A stretch of 9,556 nucleotides of DNA from Acidobacteriota bacterium (GCA_003161495.1 PMOP01000261.1:1-9556), one strand, 5' to 3'; counted from the first letter of the stretch, positions 1 through 8,200 are shown. Notes: a model not told the origin generated them from the sequence alone. Made by a program: numbers and translations.

Positions 1-2010
1 GCCCTGCGTCATGGACGTTAAAGTGGTCGCGTAGTGCAGCATCTCGGCAAAGGGAACCTGCACCTTGACGACCACGCTCGATCCGCGCACTTCGCTGCCG
101 TTGATCCGTCCGCGGCGCGAACTGAGGTCGCCCATAATGTCTCCCGAATACTGGTCGGGCGCGAAAACCTCGACGTGCATCACCGGTTCGAGGAGCGCGG
201 GCCGGGCCTGCTTCATGCCTTCCTTGAACGCCAGCGACCCGGCGATCTTGAAGGCCATGTCGGAGCTGTCCACATCATGATATTTTCCGTCGTACAGAAT
301 GGCCCGGAAATCCACGACGGGAAATCCGGCGAGGTAGCCGCGCTCGGCCGAGGCGCGAATTCCTTTTTCCACCGAAGGGATCCAGTTCTTGGGAATGGCG
401 CCGCCGAAAATGTCGTCCACGAATTCGATGCCCGTGCCGCGCCCACCGGGCTCCAGGCGCACGCGGCAGACGCCGAACTGTCCGTGCCCACCGGTCTGCT
501 TTTTGTGCTTGCCCTCGGCATCGGCCTTGCCGCGAATCGTTTCGCGGTAGGGCACTTTGGGCGGGTGCAGCGTCAGGTCCACGTGATAGCGTTTGTGCAG
601 TTTGGCGACCACCACTTCGATGTGCTGCTGGCCCGAGCCCGCCAGGAGAAACTCCTTCGTCTGCGGATCGCGCGAAAAACGCAGCGACGGGTCTTCTTCC
701 AGAATTCTGTGAATCGCGGGGCCAATGCGGTCTTCATCCGCGCGCGTCTTGGGCTCCACGGCGAATGTGATTGACGGTTCGGGAACATGCGGCAATGGAT
801 AATGGATGAGCGCGGTCTTGTCTCCGAGCGTGTCGCCCGTGTACGTTTCCTTCAGTTTCGCGACGGTGCCCAGATCCCCCGAGTGGAGGTCGGACACGGC
901 GGTGGGCGTCTTGCCCTGCATTACCTGGATATGCTGCAGGCGTTCGCTCGTGCCCCGCGTGAAATTCTGCGGCGACGCGTCGTTTTTCAGGATGCCGGAC
1001 ATCACCTTGAAATACGTGATTCTCCCTGCAAAAGGATCGGCCAGCGTCTTGAACACAAAAATGGAGAGGGGCTCGGCGTCGCCAATTTTTCGCCGCACTT
1101 CGGCGCCTTTGCTGGCGGTCTCGGAGTGCCCCTCGGCCGTGCCGCGCCGCGACGGGTCGGGAAACACACTCGCCAGCAGATCGAGCAACGTCGCGCTGCC
1201 GATATTGTGCAGCGCGGAAGTCAGCACCACTGGATAGATGCGCTTGGCCTGAAAGGCATCGCGCAAGCCCTTCATCAGGTCCTCCATCGGCAGCGTGCCC
1301 TTCTCAAAAAATTCCTCCATGAGCGCGTCGTCGCCCTCGGCCACCATTTCCACGAGCGCTTCGTGCGCGATCTTTGCGGGCTCGGCCAAAACCGCGGGAA
1401 TCTCCTCGATCTTCGGCTTGCCGTCGCCGTCCGGCGTGTAGAAGTGCGCTTTCATGGTGATCAGGTCCACGACGCCGCGGAATCCCCTCTCCGCGCCGAT
1501 GGGCAGCTGCAGCGGCACGACGTTGCGCCCAAACACGCGCGTTACGGACTCCATCGCGCGGTCGTAGCTTGCAAGCTCACGGTCCATCCAGTTGAGGGCG
1601 AACGCGCGCGGCACGTCGTACTCGATCGCGTAGTCCCACACTTTTTCCGTCCCGACTTGCACGCCCGCCGCCGCGTCCACCACGATCAGCACGGCGTCCG
1701 CGGCCACGAGCGACGCGCGCGTGTCGTTCAGAAACGTGCTGTAGCCGGGCGTGTCCAGAAAATTAATTTTTATTTTTTCCGCCCCGCCGGAAGGCGCCCA
1801 CTCGGCATAGGCCAGGCTCGTGTGAATCGTGATTTTCCTCGCGATTTCCTCTTCGTCCCAGTCGGTAACCGTGTTGCCCTCGGCGACTTTTCCCAGCCGG
1901 GTGGTCATCCCCGCGGTGAACAGGAGCGACGACACCAGCTGGGTTTTTCCCGTGTCGCCGTGACCGGCAATGCCCACATTGCGGATGGACTGCGTTGCGT
2001 AGGCTTTCAT
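1..2010 (-). CDS. fusA: Elongation factor G-like translational GTPase (EF-G2 type), C-terminus cut by window edge
   Basis: This gene encodes a ribosome-associated GTPase of the EF-G family, which in canonical members drives translocation. It starts at ATG 2010, with an AGGGGG Shine-Dalgarno 7 nt upstream, and stays open for 670 codons to the left edge. It ends in ATTLTSMTQG, which in EF-G lies some 20-30 residues before the C-terminus. The G domain has the P-loop GHGDTGKT (16-23), a switch I region with EEEIARKITI (53-62), G3 DTPGY (86-90) and G4 NWMD (140-143). Domain II follows (about 315-405), then domain III around 410-480 (LLAGSGQQHIEV, 455-466), domain IV (YRETI 488-492, QTGGHGQFG 505-513) and domain V (EPVMHVEVFAP, 608-618). 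GHGDTGKT and DTPGY match the EF-G2 paralogue subfamily rather than canonical EF-G (AHIDAGKT, DTPGH), so it may not be the housekeeping translocase. The Lys of NKxD is Trp. The family call is firm; the subfamily and cellular role are inferred. Confidence 0.93.
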   Translation of the reverse strand, partial: MKAYATQSIRNVGIAGHGDTGKTQLVSSLLFTAGMTTRLGKVAEGNTVTDWDEEEIARKITIHTSLAYAEWAPSGGAEKIKINFLDTPGYSTFLNDTRASLVAADAVLIVVDAAAGVQVGTEKVWDYAIEYDVPRAFALNWMDRELASYDRAMESVTRVFGRNVVPLQLPIGAERGFRGVVDLITMKAHFYTPDGDGKPKIEEIPAVLAEPAKIAHEALVEMVAEGDDALMEEFFEKGTLPMEDLMKGLRDAFQAKRIYPVVLTSALHNIGSATLLDLLASVFPDPSRRGTAEGHSETASKGAEVRRKIGDAEPLSIFVFKTLADPFAGRITYFKVMSGILKNDASPQNFTRGTSERLQHIQVMQGKTPTAVSDLHSGDLGTVAKLKETYTGDTLGDKTALIHYPLPHVPEPSITFAVEPKTRADEDRIGPAIHRILEEDPSLRFSRDPQTKEFLLAGSGQQHIEVVVAKLHKRYHVDLTLHPPKVPYRETIRGKADAEGKHKKQTGGHGQFGVCRVRLEPGGRGTGIEFVDDIFGGAIPKNWIPSVEKGIRASAERGYLAGFPVVDFRAILYDGKYHDVDSSDMAFKIAGSLAFKEGMKQARPALLEPVMHVEVFAPDQYSGDIMGDLSSRRGRINGSEVRGSSVVVKVQVPFAEMLHYATTLTSMTQG

Positions 2011-2017
2011 CGTTCAA

Positions 2018-2023
2018 CCCCCT
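2018..2023 (-). promoter_or_regulatory. Ribosome binding site of the EF-G-like gene
   Basis: On the minus strand AGGGGG stands 7 nt before the ATG at 2010. This purine-rich match to the Shine-Dalgarno consensus, at good spacing, supports the chosen start, as does the conserved N-terminal P-loop that begins at residue 16. Confidence 0.6.
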
Positions 2024-2044
2024 GAGCGCCGCTCACGGTGAACG

Positions 2045-2062
2045 CGCCCGCGATAGCGGGCG
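2045..2062 (-). promoter_or_regulatory. GC-rich hairpin in the leader of the EF-G-like gene
   Basis: CGCCCGC and GCGGGCG form a perfect 7-bp stem around a 4-nt loop (GATA on the plus strand), about 35 nt upstream of the start codon. It has no following T-run, so it is not an obvious intrinsic terminator. It could affect leader stability or translation of the EF-G-like gene. The structure is plain in the sequence; any function is inference. Confidence 0.3.
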
Positions 2063-2204
2063 GCCGCACCGGAAATAACTTGCGGCATAATTTCTGGAAG
2101 GATGAAGGTTCGTGTTCCGGGTGCCCGGCCACGTTCCCTATTTGGCGGATGCTAGCACGACCCGGCACGCCGGGCAATCGGGGGCAGATGAAATCAGGGG
2201 ACTA

Positions 2205-2281
2205 GTAGGACGGGCTTCAGCCTGTCAGGTTTGCGCACGGATTGCGAAAAATCAAAAGCGACAGGCTGAAGCCCGTCCTAC
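2205..2281. repeat. REP-like inverted repeat between purM and the EF-G-like gene
   Basis: Two perfect 22-bp arms (2205-2226 and 2260-2281) in inverted orientation enclose a 33-nt spacer. Each arm carries the core GGCTTCAGCC (2213-2222) or its complement GGCTGAAGCC (2264-2273), itself a small palindrome. The element begins 9 nt past the purM stop codon and lies about 195 nt before the EF-G start. Its spacer layout (GGTTT near the left arm, A-rich with CAAAA before the right arm) resembles the copy at 8201-8271, so the two are probably related. As RNA it would form a long stem-loop that could protect the purM 3' end or attenuate read-through, but there is no U-tract. No transposase is visible. 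Confidence 0.85.
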
Positions 2282-2289
2282 GGAGAGAG

Positions 2290-3333
2290 CTACAGCGGCA
2301 GTGTTCCGGTGAACGCGACTTGCGGCTTGCGGGGATCGCAGCGGCGGACCTGGCCGATGCGGAAGTACTTTTCGCGGCGGCGTTTCAGTTCGGTTTCGAC
2401 GGCGCGATGATTTTCCACCGGGACGACCAGGATCATGCCCACGCCCATGTTGAACGTGCGGAGGAGATCGTCGCGTTCAAGTTTGCCGAGCCCGGCGAGA
2501 TAGGAAAAAATGGGCGGCACGGGCCAGGTGCCAAGTTCGATTTCAGCCTGCACGCCTCGCGGCAGGACGCGCGGCAAATTTCCGGGGATGCCGCCGCCGG
2601 TAATATGCGCCATCGCGGAGAGCCAGCCGCGCGCGACGGTGGTTTTCAGCATGGGCCAGTAGCAGCGGTGCGGGCGCAACAGCTCCGCGCCGATTTTGTT
2701 GCTGACCTCGGCGACGTAGGATTCCGGATGCAGTCCCGCGAGATCGAAAACCAGTTTGCGCGCGAGCGAATAGCCGTTGGTGTGCAACCCTGTCGAGGGG
2801 AGGGCGAGAAGCAGATCGCCCGGCTTCACGGCATTCGTTTTTTTCAGGCTGGCGCGTTCCAAGACGCCGACGATGAATCCCGCGAGATCGTATTCCCCCG
2901 GAGCGTAGAGGCCGGGCATTTCCGCTGTTTCGCCGCCAATCAGCGCGCATCCCGCGGCATGGCAGGCGCGCGACATTCCCTCGACGAGTTGCTCGACCAC
3001 GTTGGGATCCATTTTCGACATGGCGAGATAATCGAGAAAAAAAAGCGGCTCGGCGCCGAGTGTGAGAATGTCATTGACGCAGTGATTGACGAGGTCCGCG
3101 CCCACCGTGGAATGGATGTTCATGGCCATGGCGATTTTTAATTTCGTGCCCACGCCATCGGCGCTCGAAACCAGCACCGGCTCTTTCCATTTTTTGTCCA
3201 GCGCAAACAGCCCGCCGAACGAACCGATCCCGCCGATCACGCCGCGCGTGAAGGTGCGCGAAGCCAGGCGCCGGATGCGCTGCTTGGCCTGGTCGGCGAG
3301 GGAAATATCCACACCTGCGTCGGCGTAGTTCAT
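2290..3333 (-). CDS. purM: Phosphoribosylformylglycinamidine cyclo-ligase (AIR synthetase)
   Basis: PurM closes the imidazole ring, converting FGAM and ATP to AIR, ADP and phosphate; this is step 5 of cytosolic IMP synthesis. The 347-residue length is typical. The N-terminal MNYADAGVDI is the usual PurM opening. SSADGVGTKLKIA (56-68) is the glycine- and aspartate-rich nucleotide/Mg site, and VGADLVNHCVNDIL (77-90), LIGGETAEMPGLY (131-143) and STGLHTNGYSLAR (180-192) are family hallmarks. HITGGGIPGNLPRVLP (243-258) and FNMGVGM (294-300) mark the second domain. The frame looks intact. It starts 57 nt downstream of the lepB stop, close enough for co-transcription, with only a weak purine-rich ribosome site. 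A REP-like palindrome follows its stop codon closely. Confidence 0.97.
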   Translation of the reverse strand: MNYADAGVDISLADQAKQRIRRLASRTFTRGVIGGIGSFGGLFALDKKWKEPVLVSSADGVGTKLKIAMAMNIHSTVGADLVNHCVNDILTLGAEPLFFLDYLAMSKMDPNVVEQLVEGMSRACHAAGCALIGGETAEMPGLYAPGEYDLAGFIVGVLERASLKKTNAVKPGDLLLALPSTGLHTNGYSLARKLVFDLAGLHPESYVAEVSNKIGAELLRPHRCYWPMLKTTVARGWLSAMAHITGGGIPGNLPRVLPRGVQAEIELGTWPVPPIFSYLAGLGKLERDDLLRTFNMGVGMILVVPVENHRAVETELKRRREKYFRIGQVRRCDPRKPQVAFTGTLPL

Positions 3334-3390
3334 GAACGATGAGCTCTTTCTGCCGTGGCGAGAGGAGCCGGGCGGCGTGGTCCCGTCAGA

Positions 3391-4080
3391 TCAAAACAAT
3401 TTGAAGATGCGGCGCCAGCGCACGATGCTCGGATGAAAAAAAATGCTCGCGTACGTCATCATCCGGTCGCGGATGTGCCCCGGATTCCAGGTTTCCTCGG
3501 GCGCATCGATCGACATGTACACCATGATCGGCGTTCCGATTATATTATCGCGCGGTACAAAACCCCAATAGCGGCTGTCGTAAGAATCATCCCGGTTGTC
3601 GCCCATCATGAAATATTCACCGGCCGGTACAGTCACCGGTCCGTAATTATCGGTTGGATTGGGCGGGTCCGCGCGATAGGGCTCCTGCAGCGGTTTGCCG
3701 TTAATGGACACCACGCCCTCGCGAATTTCCAGCTCGTCGCCCGGCAGTCCAATCAGGCGCTTGATGTAATCCGGCGTTCCGGGAAGCGGCGCGCGGAACA
3801 CGATGATCTGCTGGCGGTGAGGTTCGCGCCACAGGCGCATGTGCAGGGGCGTCATGGGCAATTCCGCTTCGTAGCCGAAGCGGCTCATCAGCAAGTGATC
3901 TCCGACGAGCAGCGTTCTTTCCATTGAGCCCGAGGGAATCACGCGAGCCTGGACAATCGTTCCGGTGATGAACAGGAACGCCAGGATTACCCACAGCCAG
4001 GACAACGCCTCGCGGACAATGAGTTTGTTAATATCCGGTTTTGCCGGGGCCGCAACCGGTAGCGTATCTTCAGCGTTCAT
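3391..4080 (-). CDS. lepB: Signal peptidase I
   Basis: This is a membrane-anchored serine protease that removes signal peptides from exported proteins on the outer face of the cytoplasmic membrane. The 229-residue protein has a short cytoplasmic N-terminus, one transmembrane helix at about 26-44, and a catalytic domain outside. Box B is IPSGSM with nucleophile Ser52, box D is YIKRLIGLPGD with general base Lys107, and box E is GDNRDDSYDSRYWGFVP (160-176). After the catalytic Ser-Met the usual xPTL is ERTL, so the common proline is Arg55. Its ATG overlaps the purF stop (ATGA, 4080-4077), implying translational coupling with purF, and purM follows after 57 nt. A secretion gene within a purine gene run is an odd functional mix, although the order looks operonic. 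The family call is secure. Confidence 0.96.
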   Translation of the reverse strand: MNAEDTLPVAAPAKPDINKLIVREALSWLWVILAFLFITGTIVQARVIPSGSMERTLLVGDHLLMSRFGYEAELPMTPLHMRLWREPHRQQIIVFRAPLPGTPDYIKRLIGLPGDELEIREGVVSINGKPLQEPYRADPPNPTDNYGPVTVPAGEYFMMGDNRDDSYDSRYWGFVPRDNIIGTPIMVYMSIDAPEETWNPGHIRDRMMTYASIFFHPSIVRWRRIFKLF

Positions 4081-5636
4081 TTAGGCACCACCTGAATTTC
4101 CCCTTGTATTTCCACGAGCGGAGATTCTTCTGGCTCCGCCGCGCGCGATTCGAGCTCGCCCTGCGCGCCATCCACCGGGTATACGCCGGTGTAGCACGAC
4201 GTGCAGAACGATCCGCGCGTGTCGTCCACCGCGCGGCGCAAATTCGCAAGCGAGACGTAGCCCAGCGTATCCGCGCCCAGATACTGGCGAATTTCCTCGA
4301 TGGAGCGCTGCGCCCGGTCCGATCGCGGGCCGCCTGGACCGAGTGTCGCTTCAAACGCGGCGAGTTCCTCTGGAGTGAGCCGCGGACGAACGTGCGAATC
4401 GTCGGACGCGATCAACTCCTCGCGCGTCGGCGTATCCACGCCGTAGTAGCACGGCGAAACCGTCGGCGGGCAGCTGATGCGCATGTGCACTTCGGCCGCG
4501 CCGGCCTCTCGCACCATGCGCACGATTTTTCTGCTGGTCGTGCCGCGCACGATGGAATCGTCAACGAGCACCACGCGTTTTCCGCGCAGCAGTTCGGGCA
4601 CTGGATTGAGTTTCAATTTCACGCCGAAATCGCGAATGGATTGTACAGGCTCGATAAACGTGCGTCCGACGTAGTGGTTGCGGATGAGGCCCATGCGAAA
4701 CGGCACGCCGGATTCCTGCGAATATCCCAACGCGGCCGGCACGCCCGAATCGGGCACCGGAACGACGATGTCGGCAGGAACAGGATGTTCGCGCGCGAGC
4801 AATCGGCCCAGCATTTCACGGCTTTGCTCAACTACACGGCCGAAGACAAGACTGTCCGGCCGCGCGAAATAAACATGCTCAAAAATACATTGCTGCAGCG
4901 GCTTTTCCGCCGCGAAATGCAATGACTCGATTCCTGTGCGCGTGATGCGCAGCATTTCTCCGGGCTCGACATCGCGCACGTAGGTTGCGCCGATCAAATC
5001 GAACGCGCAGGTTTCCGAGGCTACGATCCACGCGCCGTCCAATTGCCCAAGCGCCAGCGGACGGAAGCCGCGGGGATCGCGCAGCGCGTACATTTCGTCG
5101 CGCGTGAGAACCAAGAGCGAGTACGCGCCTTCCACTTGATTCAACGCATCGGCGAGCGCCCCGGAAAGATTGCGCGCCTGGCTGCGCGCCACGAGATGCA
5201 CGATCACTTCGGTATCGCTCGTGGTTTGAAAGATCGAGCCGCGATGTTCGAGCGTGCGGCGCAACCGCGCCGCGCTTGGCAGGTTGCCGTTGTGGCCGAG
5301 CGCCAGCTTGCCTTTGTTGCAGTCGATCACGATCGGCTGCGCATTCATCAGCGAAGTGTCGCCCGCGGTGGAGTAGCGCGTGTGCCCGAGCGCCGCATCG
5401 CCCGGAAGGCGCGCCAGCACTTCGGGCTGAAAAATATCGGCCACGAGGCCCATGCTTTTTTCCAGATGCAGTTCGCGCCCGTCGCTCGAAACAATTCCGG
5501 CGGATTCCTGCCCGCGATGCTGCAGCGCGTACAGGCCCAGGTAGGCCATCTTCGCGGCTTCGGAATGGCCGAACACACCGCACACGCCGCAGTGATCGTG
5601 AAACCGGTCGTTCTCAATTTCGATCAGGCGATTCAT
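4077..5636 (-). CDS. purF: Amidophosphoribosyltransferase (glutamine PRPP amidotransferase)
   Basis: PurF makes 5-phosphoribosylamine from PRPP and glutamine, the committed first step of purine synthesis. It has 519 residues. HCGVCGVFGH places the N-terminal nucleophile at Cys16, implying a 15-residue propeptide that is cleaved off. The Ntn glutaminase half includes YALQHRGQESAGI (36-48), GHTRYSTAG (84-92), GHNGNL (114-119) and TTSDTEV (138-144). The phosphoribosyltransferase half has the PRPP loop VVLVDDSIVRGTT (355-367). Cys250, Cys396, Cys478 and Cys481 match the four ligands of the 4Fe-4S cluster of Bacillus-type PurF. Residues of about 412-443 form a segment rich in Pro, Glu, Ala and Arg between TPTREELIA and SIEEIRQYLGAD, where most homologues have only a few residues. 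The C-terminal tail is acidic. Its stop overlaps the lepB start. Confidence 0.97.
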   Translation of the reverse strand: MNRLIEIENDRFHDHCGVCGVFGHSEAAKMAYLGLYALQHRGQESAGIVSSDGRELHLEKSMGLVADIFQPEVLARLPGDAALGHTRYSTAGDTSLMNAQPIVIDCNKGKLALGHNGNLPSAARLRRTLEHRGSIFQTTSDTEVIVHLVARSQARNLSGALADALNQVEGAYSLLVLTRDEMYALRDPRGFRPLALGQLDGAWIVASETCAFDLIGATYVRDVEPGEMLRITRTGIESLHFAAEKPLQQCIFEHVYFARPDSLVFGRVVEQSREMLGRLLAREHPVPADIVVPVPDSGVPAALGYSQESGVPFRMGLIRNHYVGRTFIEPVQSIRDFGVKLKLNPVPELLRGKRVVLVDDSIVRGTTSRKIVRMVREAGAAEVHMRISCPPTVSPCYYGVDTPTREELIASDDSHVRPRLTPEELAAFEATLGPGGPRSDRAQRSIEEIRQYLGADTLGYVSLANLRRAVDDTRGSFCTSCYTGVYPVDGAQGELESRAAEPEESPLVEIQGEIQVVPK

Positions 5637-5655
5637 TCTGCCTTTCCGAAGTCTA

Positions 5656-5723
5656 TGTAGCGCTCGCCTTCAGGCAAGCATTGGCTTGAATCAAAGAGTG
5701 CTCGCCTGAAGGCGAGCGCTACA
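5656..5723. repeat. REP-like inverted repeat between purL and purF
   Basis: Perfect 20-bp inverted arms at 5656-5675 and 5704-5723 are separated by 28 nt. With one mismatch the pairing extends to 25 bp (5656-5680 with 5699-5723), leaving an 18-nt loop. The arms contain GCCTTCAGGC or its complement GCCTGAAGGC, a variant of the CTTCAG core seen in the other copies, but the flanking arm sequence (TGTAGCGCTC) differs from the 2205 copy, so it is probably a sister family. It fills much of the 172-nt gap upstream of purF and lies 20 nt before its ATG. It could therefore influence purF expression or processing of the mRNA. Confidence 0.85.
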
Positions 5724-5808
5724 GCAACCAAAATCGCATTCTCACACAGATTCCTTAGTCCCTGCGGATCCATCGAGCTTGAATGGCTGGCCATTTACGA
5801 GCTGACAT

Positions 5809-8169
5809 TTAATTCAGGAGCCGTCCGAGGGCTCCGCTCCAGGCGTCAGCGAGGGAGGGGACTTCGGCGCTGACTACTGTCCGGCCATTCAATTCGATGC
5901 GGAATTCACCGCGGGCGACTTGGCCCACTTGCACGGCTGCCACGTCATATTGTGCCGCAATCCGTAGCACAGCGGCAAGGTTTTCGGGAGTAACCGATAC
6001 AACGGCGCGTGCGCCGCGTTCGCCGAAGACCGCAGCCTCATCGGGCTCTTCGCTCGTGAGTGAAATTTTCGCCGAAAGGCCGTCGCTTGCGAAGCACGAT
6101 TCGGCCAGCGTCACGGCGAGGCCGCCGTCGCTTACGTCATGAGCGGATTGCAATTTGCCGTCGCTTGCGAGCGCGACGAGCAGCGCGATCAGCCGTTTTT
6201 CCGCGGCAAGATTTACCGCGGGTGGAGCGCCGGCTTCGATGCCGCGAAGCGTGCGCGCATATTCGGAAGAGGAAAATTCTTGCGCAGGATTTTTGGTTGT
6301 GTCGGTTTCGGCCGGGTTTCCATCCAGCAATAAAATCACGTCGCCTTCGGCGCGGAACGCCATTCCCAGCGCGCGCGAAGCGTCTTCGATCATTCCGAGC
6401 ACGCCTAAAACCGGCGTGGGATCGATGGAGCGGCCAAGCGTTTCGTTATAGAAGCTGACGTTGCCGCCGGTGATGGGAATTTCGAGCGCGGTGCAGGCTT
6501 CGGCGATGCCGTCGATGGCGCGGCTGAACTGCCACATCACTTCCGGCTTTTCGGGGCTTCCAAAATTGAGGCAGTTAGTCGCGGCCATGGGCTTCGCGCC
6601 AGAGCAGGCCACGTTGCGCGCGGCCTCGGCCACGGCTAGCTGCGCCCCTATGAACGGATCGAGGCGGCACCAGCGTCCATTGCCGTCGGAGGAAAGCGCA
6701 AGAGCTCGCTTGGTGTCCTTGATGCGCACGACTGCCGCGTCGCCTGCTCCGGGAGCTTCGAGGGTGTTCGTGCGTACCATGTAATCGTATTGCTCCCAGA
6801 TCCAGCGCTTCGAGGCAATCGCCGGCGCGGCCAGCAATGCGCGAAAATTTTCTGTGAGATTCGCGCCCGCAGCGCCGAATTCGACGAGGCGCGTCTGAGC
6901 GGCAACGGGCGTGGGAGGCGCGAGCGGACGCTGATATACCGGACCTTCTTCCGCCAGCGCGTGCGAGGGAATTTCCGCCATCACTTTTGCGTGATGCAGC
7001 ACGCGCACCAAACCGTCGTCGGTGACGCGCCCGATTTCCACCGCGTCGAGACCCCACCTGGCGAATACTTTTAATACTTCGCCTTCTCTTCCACGTTCGG
7101 CCACCAGCAGCATGCGCTCCTGCGATTCGCTGAGCATCATTTCGTACGGCGTCATGCCCGGCTCGCGCTGCGGCACGCGCGCCAGTTCGATCTCGATGCC
7201 CAGGCCGCCGCGCGATGCCATCTCGCACGACGTGCTTGTGAGTCCCGCCGCGCCCATGTCCTGAATCGCAACGACCGCGCCCGTCTGCATCGCTTCAAGG
7301 CACGCCTCGAGCAGCAGTTTTTCCATGAACGGGTCGCCGACTTGCACATTGGGCCGTTTTTGCTGCGATTCCTCGGTGAATTCCGCGGAAGCCAGAAGCG
7401 ACGCACCGTGAATGCCGTCGCGCCCCGTTTTCGCGCCCACGTAAATCACGGGATTGCCCACGCCGCGCGCTTTCGCGAAAAACAAATCTTCTTTCTTCGC
7501 GATACCCAGCGCCAGAACGTTGACGAGTGGATTCGCGGAATAACCCGGCTCAAATTGCACTTCTCCGCCGACCGTCGGCACGCCGAAACAGTTGCCATAA
7601 TGCGCGATGCCGCGCACGACGCCGTCGAGAATTCGCCGGTTGCGCGCAATGGTTTCTTCGTCGACTCTGCTGTCCTGCTTGTTTTCAGGAGGGCCGGACT
7701 TCAGCCCGGCCAAACTGGGGACGTGATTTGGGGCTTTAGCCCCTGAAGGGCCTGAAGAAATCGGCCCGAAGCGCAGCGAATCGAGCACGGCAATGGGCCG
7801 CGCGCCCATCGTGAAAATATCGCGCAGGATTCCGCCAACGCCGGTAGCCGCGCCTTGAAACGGCTCGACGTAGCTTGGATGATTGTGCGACTCCATCTTG
7901 AACGCGGCGGCAAGGCCGTCGCCGATATCGACCACGCCCGCGTTTTCGCCGGGTCCTTGCAAAACTTGGGGCGCGCGCGTCGGCAGGCGGCGCAGATGCA
8001 CCTTGCTCGATTTGTACGAGCAATGCTCGCTCCACATCACGCTGAAGATTCCCAGCTCGGTGAAATTCGGATCGCGGCCAAGAATTTTCTGGATGCGCGC
8101 GTATTCTTCGGCGGTAAGGCCGTGCTCGGCCGCCAGTTCCGCCGTGATTTTTATTTCCGTGTCTAACAT
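5809..8169 (-). CDS. purL: Phosphoribosylformylglycinamidine synthase, large subunit PurL, with an in-frame palindromic insertion
   Basis: PurL converts FGAR, ATP and ammonia (delivered by PurQ) to FGAM, step 4 of purine synthesis. From ATG 8169 it has 786 residues, slightly above the roughly 740 usual for the short type. Motifs (numbered from this ATG) include the active-site [12 protein letters not shown] (45-56), GPGENAG (72-78), KMESHNHPS (91-99), [15 protein letters not shown] (192-206), [10 protein letters not shown] (247-256), [14 protein letters not shown] (276-289), [10 protein letters not shown] (303-312), [15 protein letters not shown] (532-546), [12 protein letters not shown] (565-576) and [10 protein letters not shown] (677-686). 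Residues of about 138-174, after [10 protein letters not shown], are extra relative to typical PurL and are encoded partly by a palindromic repeat. The frame stays open upstream to an ATG at 8256, but those 29 codons come from another repeat, so I reject that start. ATG 8169 lacks a clear Shine-Dalgarno; an in-frame TTG at 8187 is a lesser option. Confidence 0.95.
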   Translation of the reverse strand: MLDTEIKITAELAAEHGLTAEEYARIQKILGRDPNFTELGIFSVMWSEHCSYKSSKVHLRRLPTRAPQVLQGPGENAGVVDIGDGLAAAFKMESHNHPSYVEPFQGAATGVGGILRDIFTMGARPIAVLDSLRFGPISSGPSGAKAPNHVPSLAGLKSGPPENKQDSRVDEETIARNRRILDGVVRGIAHYGNCFGVPTVGGEVQFEPGYSANPLVNVLALGIAKKEDLFFAKARGVGNPVIYVGAKTGRDGIHGASLLASAEFTEESQQKRPNVQVGDPFMEKLLLEACLEAMQTGAVVAIQDMGAAGLTSTSCEMASRGGLGIEIELARVPQREPGMTPYEMMLSESQERMLLVAERGREGEVLKVFARWGLDAVEIGRVTDDGLVRVLHHAKVMAEIPSHALAEEGPVYQRPLAPPTPVAAQTRLVEFGAAGANLTENFRALLAAPAIASKRWIWEQYDYMVRTNTLEAPGAGDAAVVRIKDTKRALALSSDGNGRWCRLDPFIGAQLAVAEAARNVACSGAKPMAATNCLNFGSPEKPEVMWQFSRAIDGIAEACTALEIPITGGNVSFYNETLGRSIDPTPVLGVLGMIEDASRALGMAFRAEGDVILLLDGNPAETDTTKNPAQEFSSSEYARTLRGIEAGAPPAVNLAAEKRLIALLVALASDGKLQSAHDVSDGGLAVTLAESCFASDGLSAKISLTSEEPDEAAVFGERGARAVVSVTPENLAAVLRIAAQYDVAAVQVGQVARGEFRIELNGRTVVSAEVPSLADAWSGALGRLLN
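7684..7757. repeat. REP-like palindromic element inside the purL coding sequence
   Basis: The segment is bounded by TTCAGG (7684-7689) and CCTGAA (7751-7756) in inverted orientation. Inside are two hairpins: GGCCGG/CCGGCC (7692-7697 and 7706-7711, 8-nt loop containing CTTCAG) and GGGGC/GCCCC (7730-7734 and 7739-7743, loop TTTA). It shares the CTTCAG/CTGAAG motif with the intergenic repeats of this window. It is read in frame as part of PurL, giving a Gly-, Pro-, Ser- and Ala-rich stretch between LRFGPIS and the helix before [11 protein letters not shown]. Typical PurL proteins pass directly between these elements with a short linker, which is why I regard it as an insertion. Exact borders are uncertain by some 20 nt on the low-coordinate side. 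Confidence 0.6.
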
Positions 8170-8200
8170 TGATTTCGAAGCCGACAAGTGGATGAGGACT

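Noticed and set aside
787..2025. 412-codon open frame on the plus strand
   Set aside because: It lies wholly antisense to the EF-G-like gene, whose full set of motifs is in the minus frame. The composition (rich in Arg, His and Gly, no domain) is that of a GC-rich shadow frame.
2161..2174. Hairpin CCCGG-CACG-CCGGG upstream of the EF-G-like gene, as a terminator
   Set aside because: Short stem, no T-run on either strand, and such GC-rich hairpins are common by chance here.
2242..3141. 299-codon open frame on the plus strand
   Set aside because: Antisense to purM and running through the repeat; no recognisable domain and shadow-type composition.
4041..4925. 294-codon open frame on the plus strand
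   Set aside because: Antisense to the purF/lepB junction; Arg/Ala/His-rich shadow with no domain.
5782..5795. Hairpin AATGG-CTGG-CCATT just after the purL stop, as a terminator
   Set aside because: The stem is only 5 bp and no T-run follows on the minus strand, so an intrinsic terminator is not supported.
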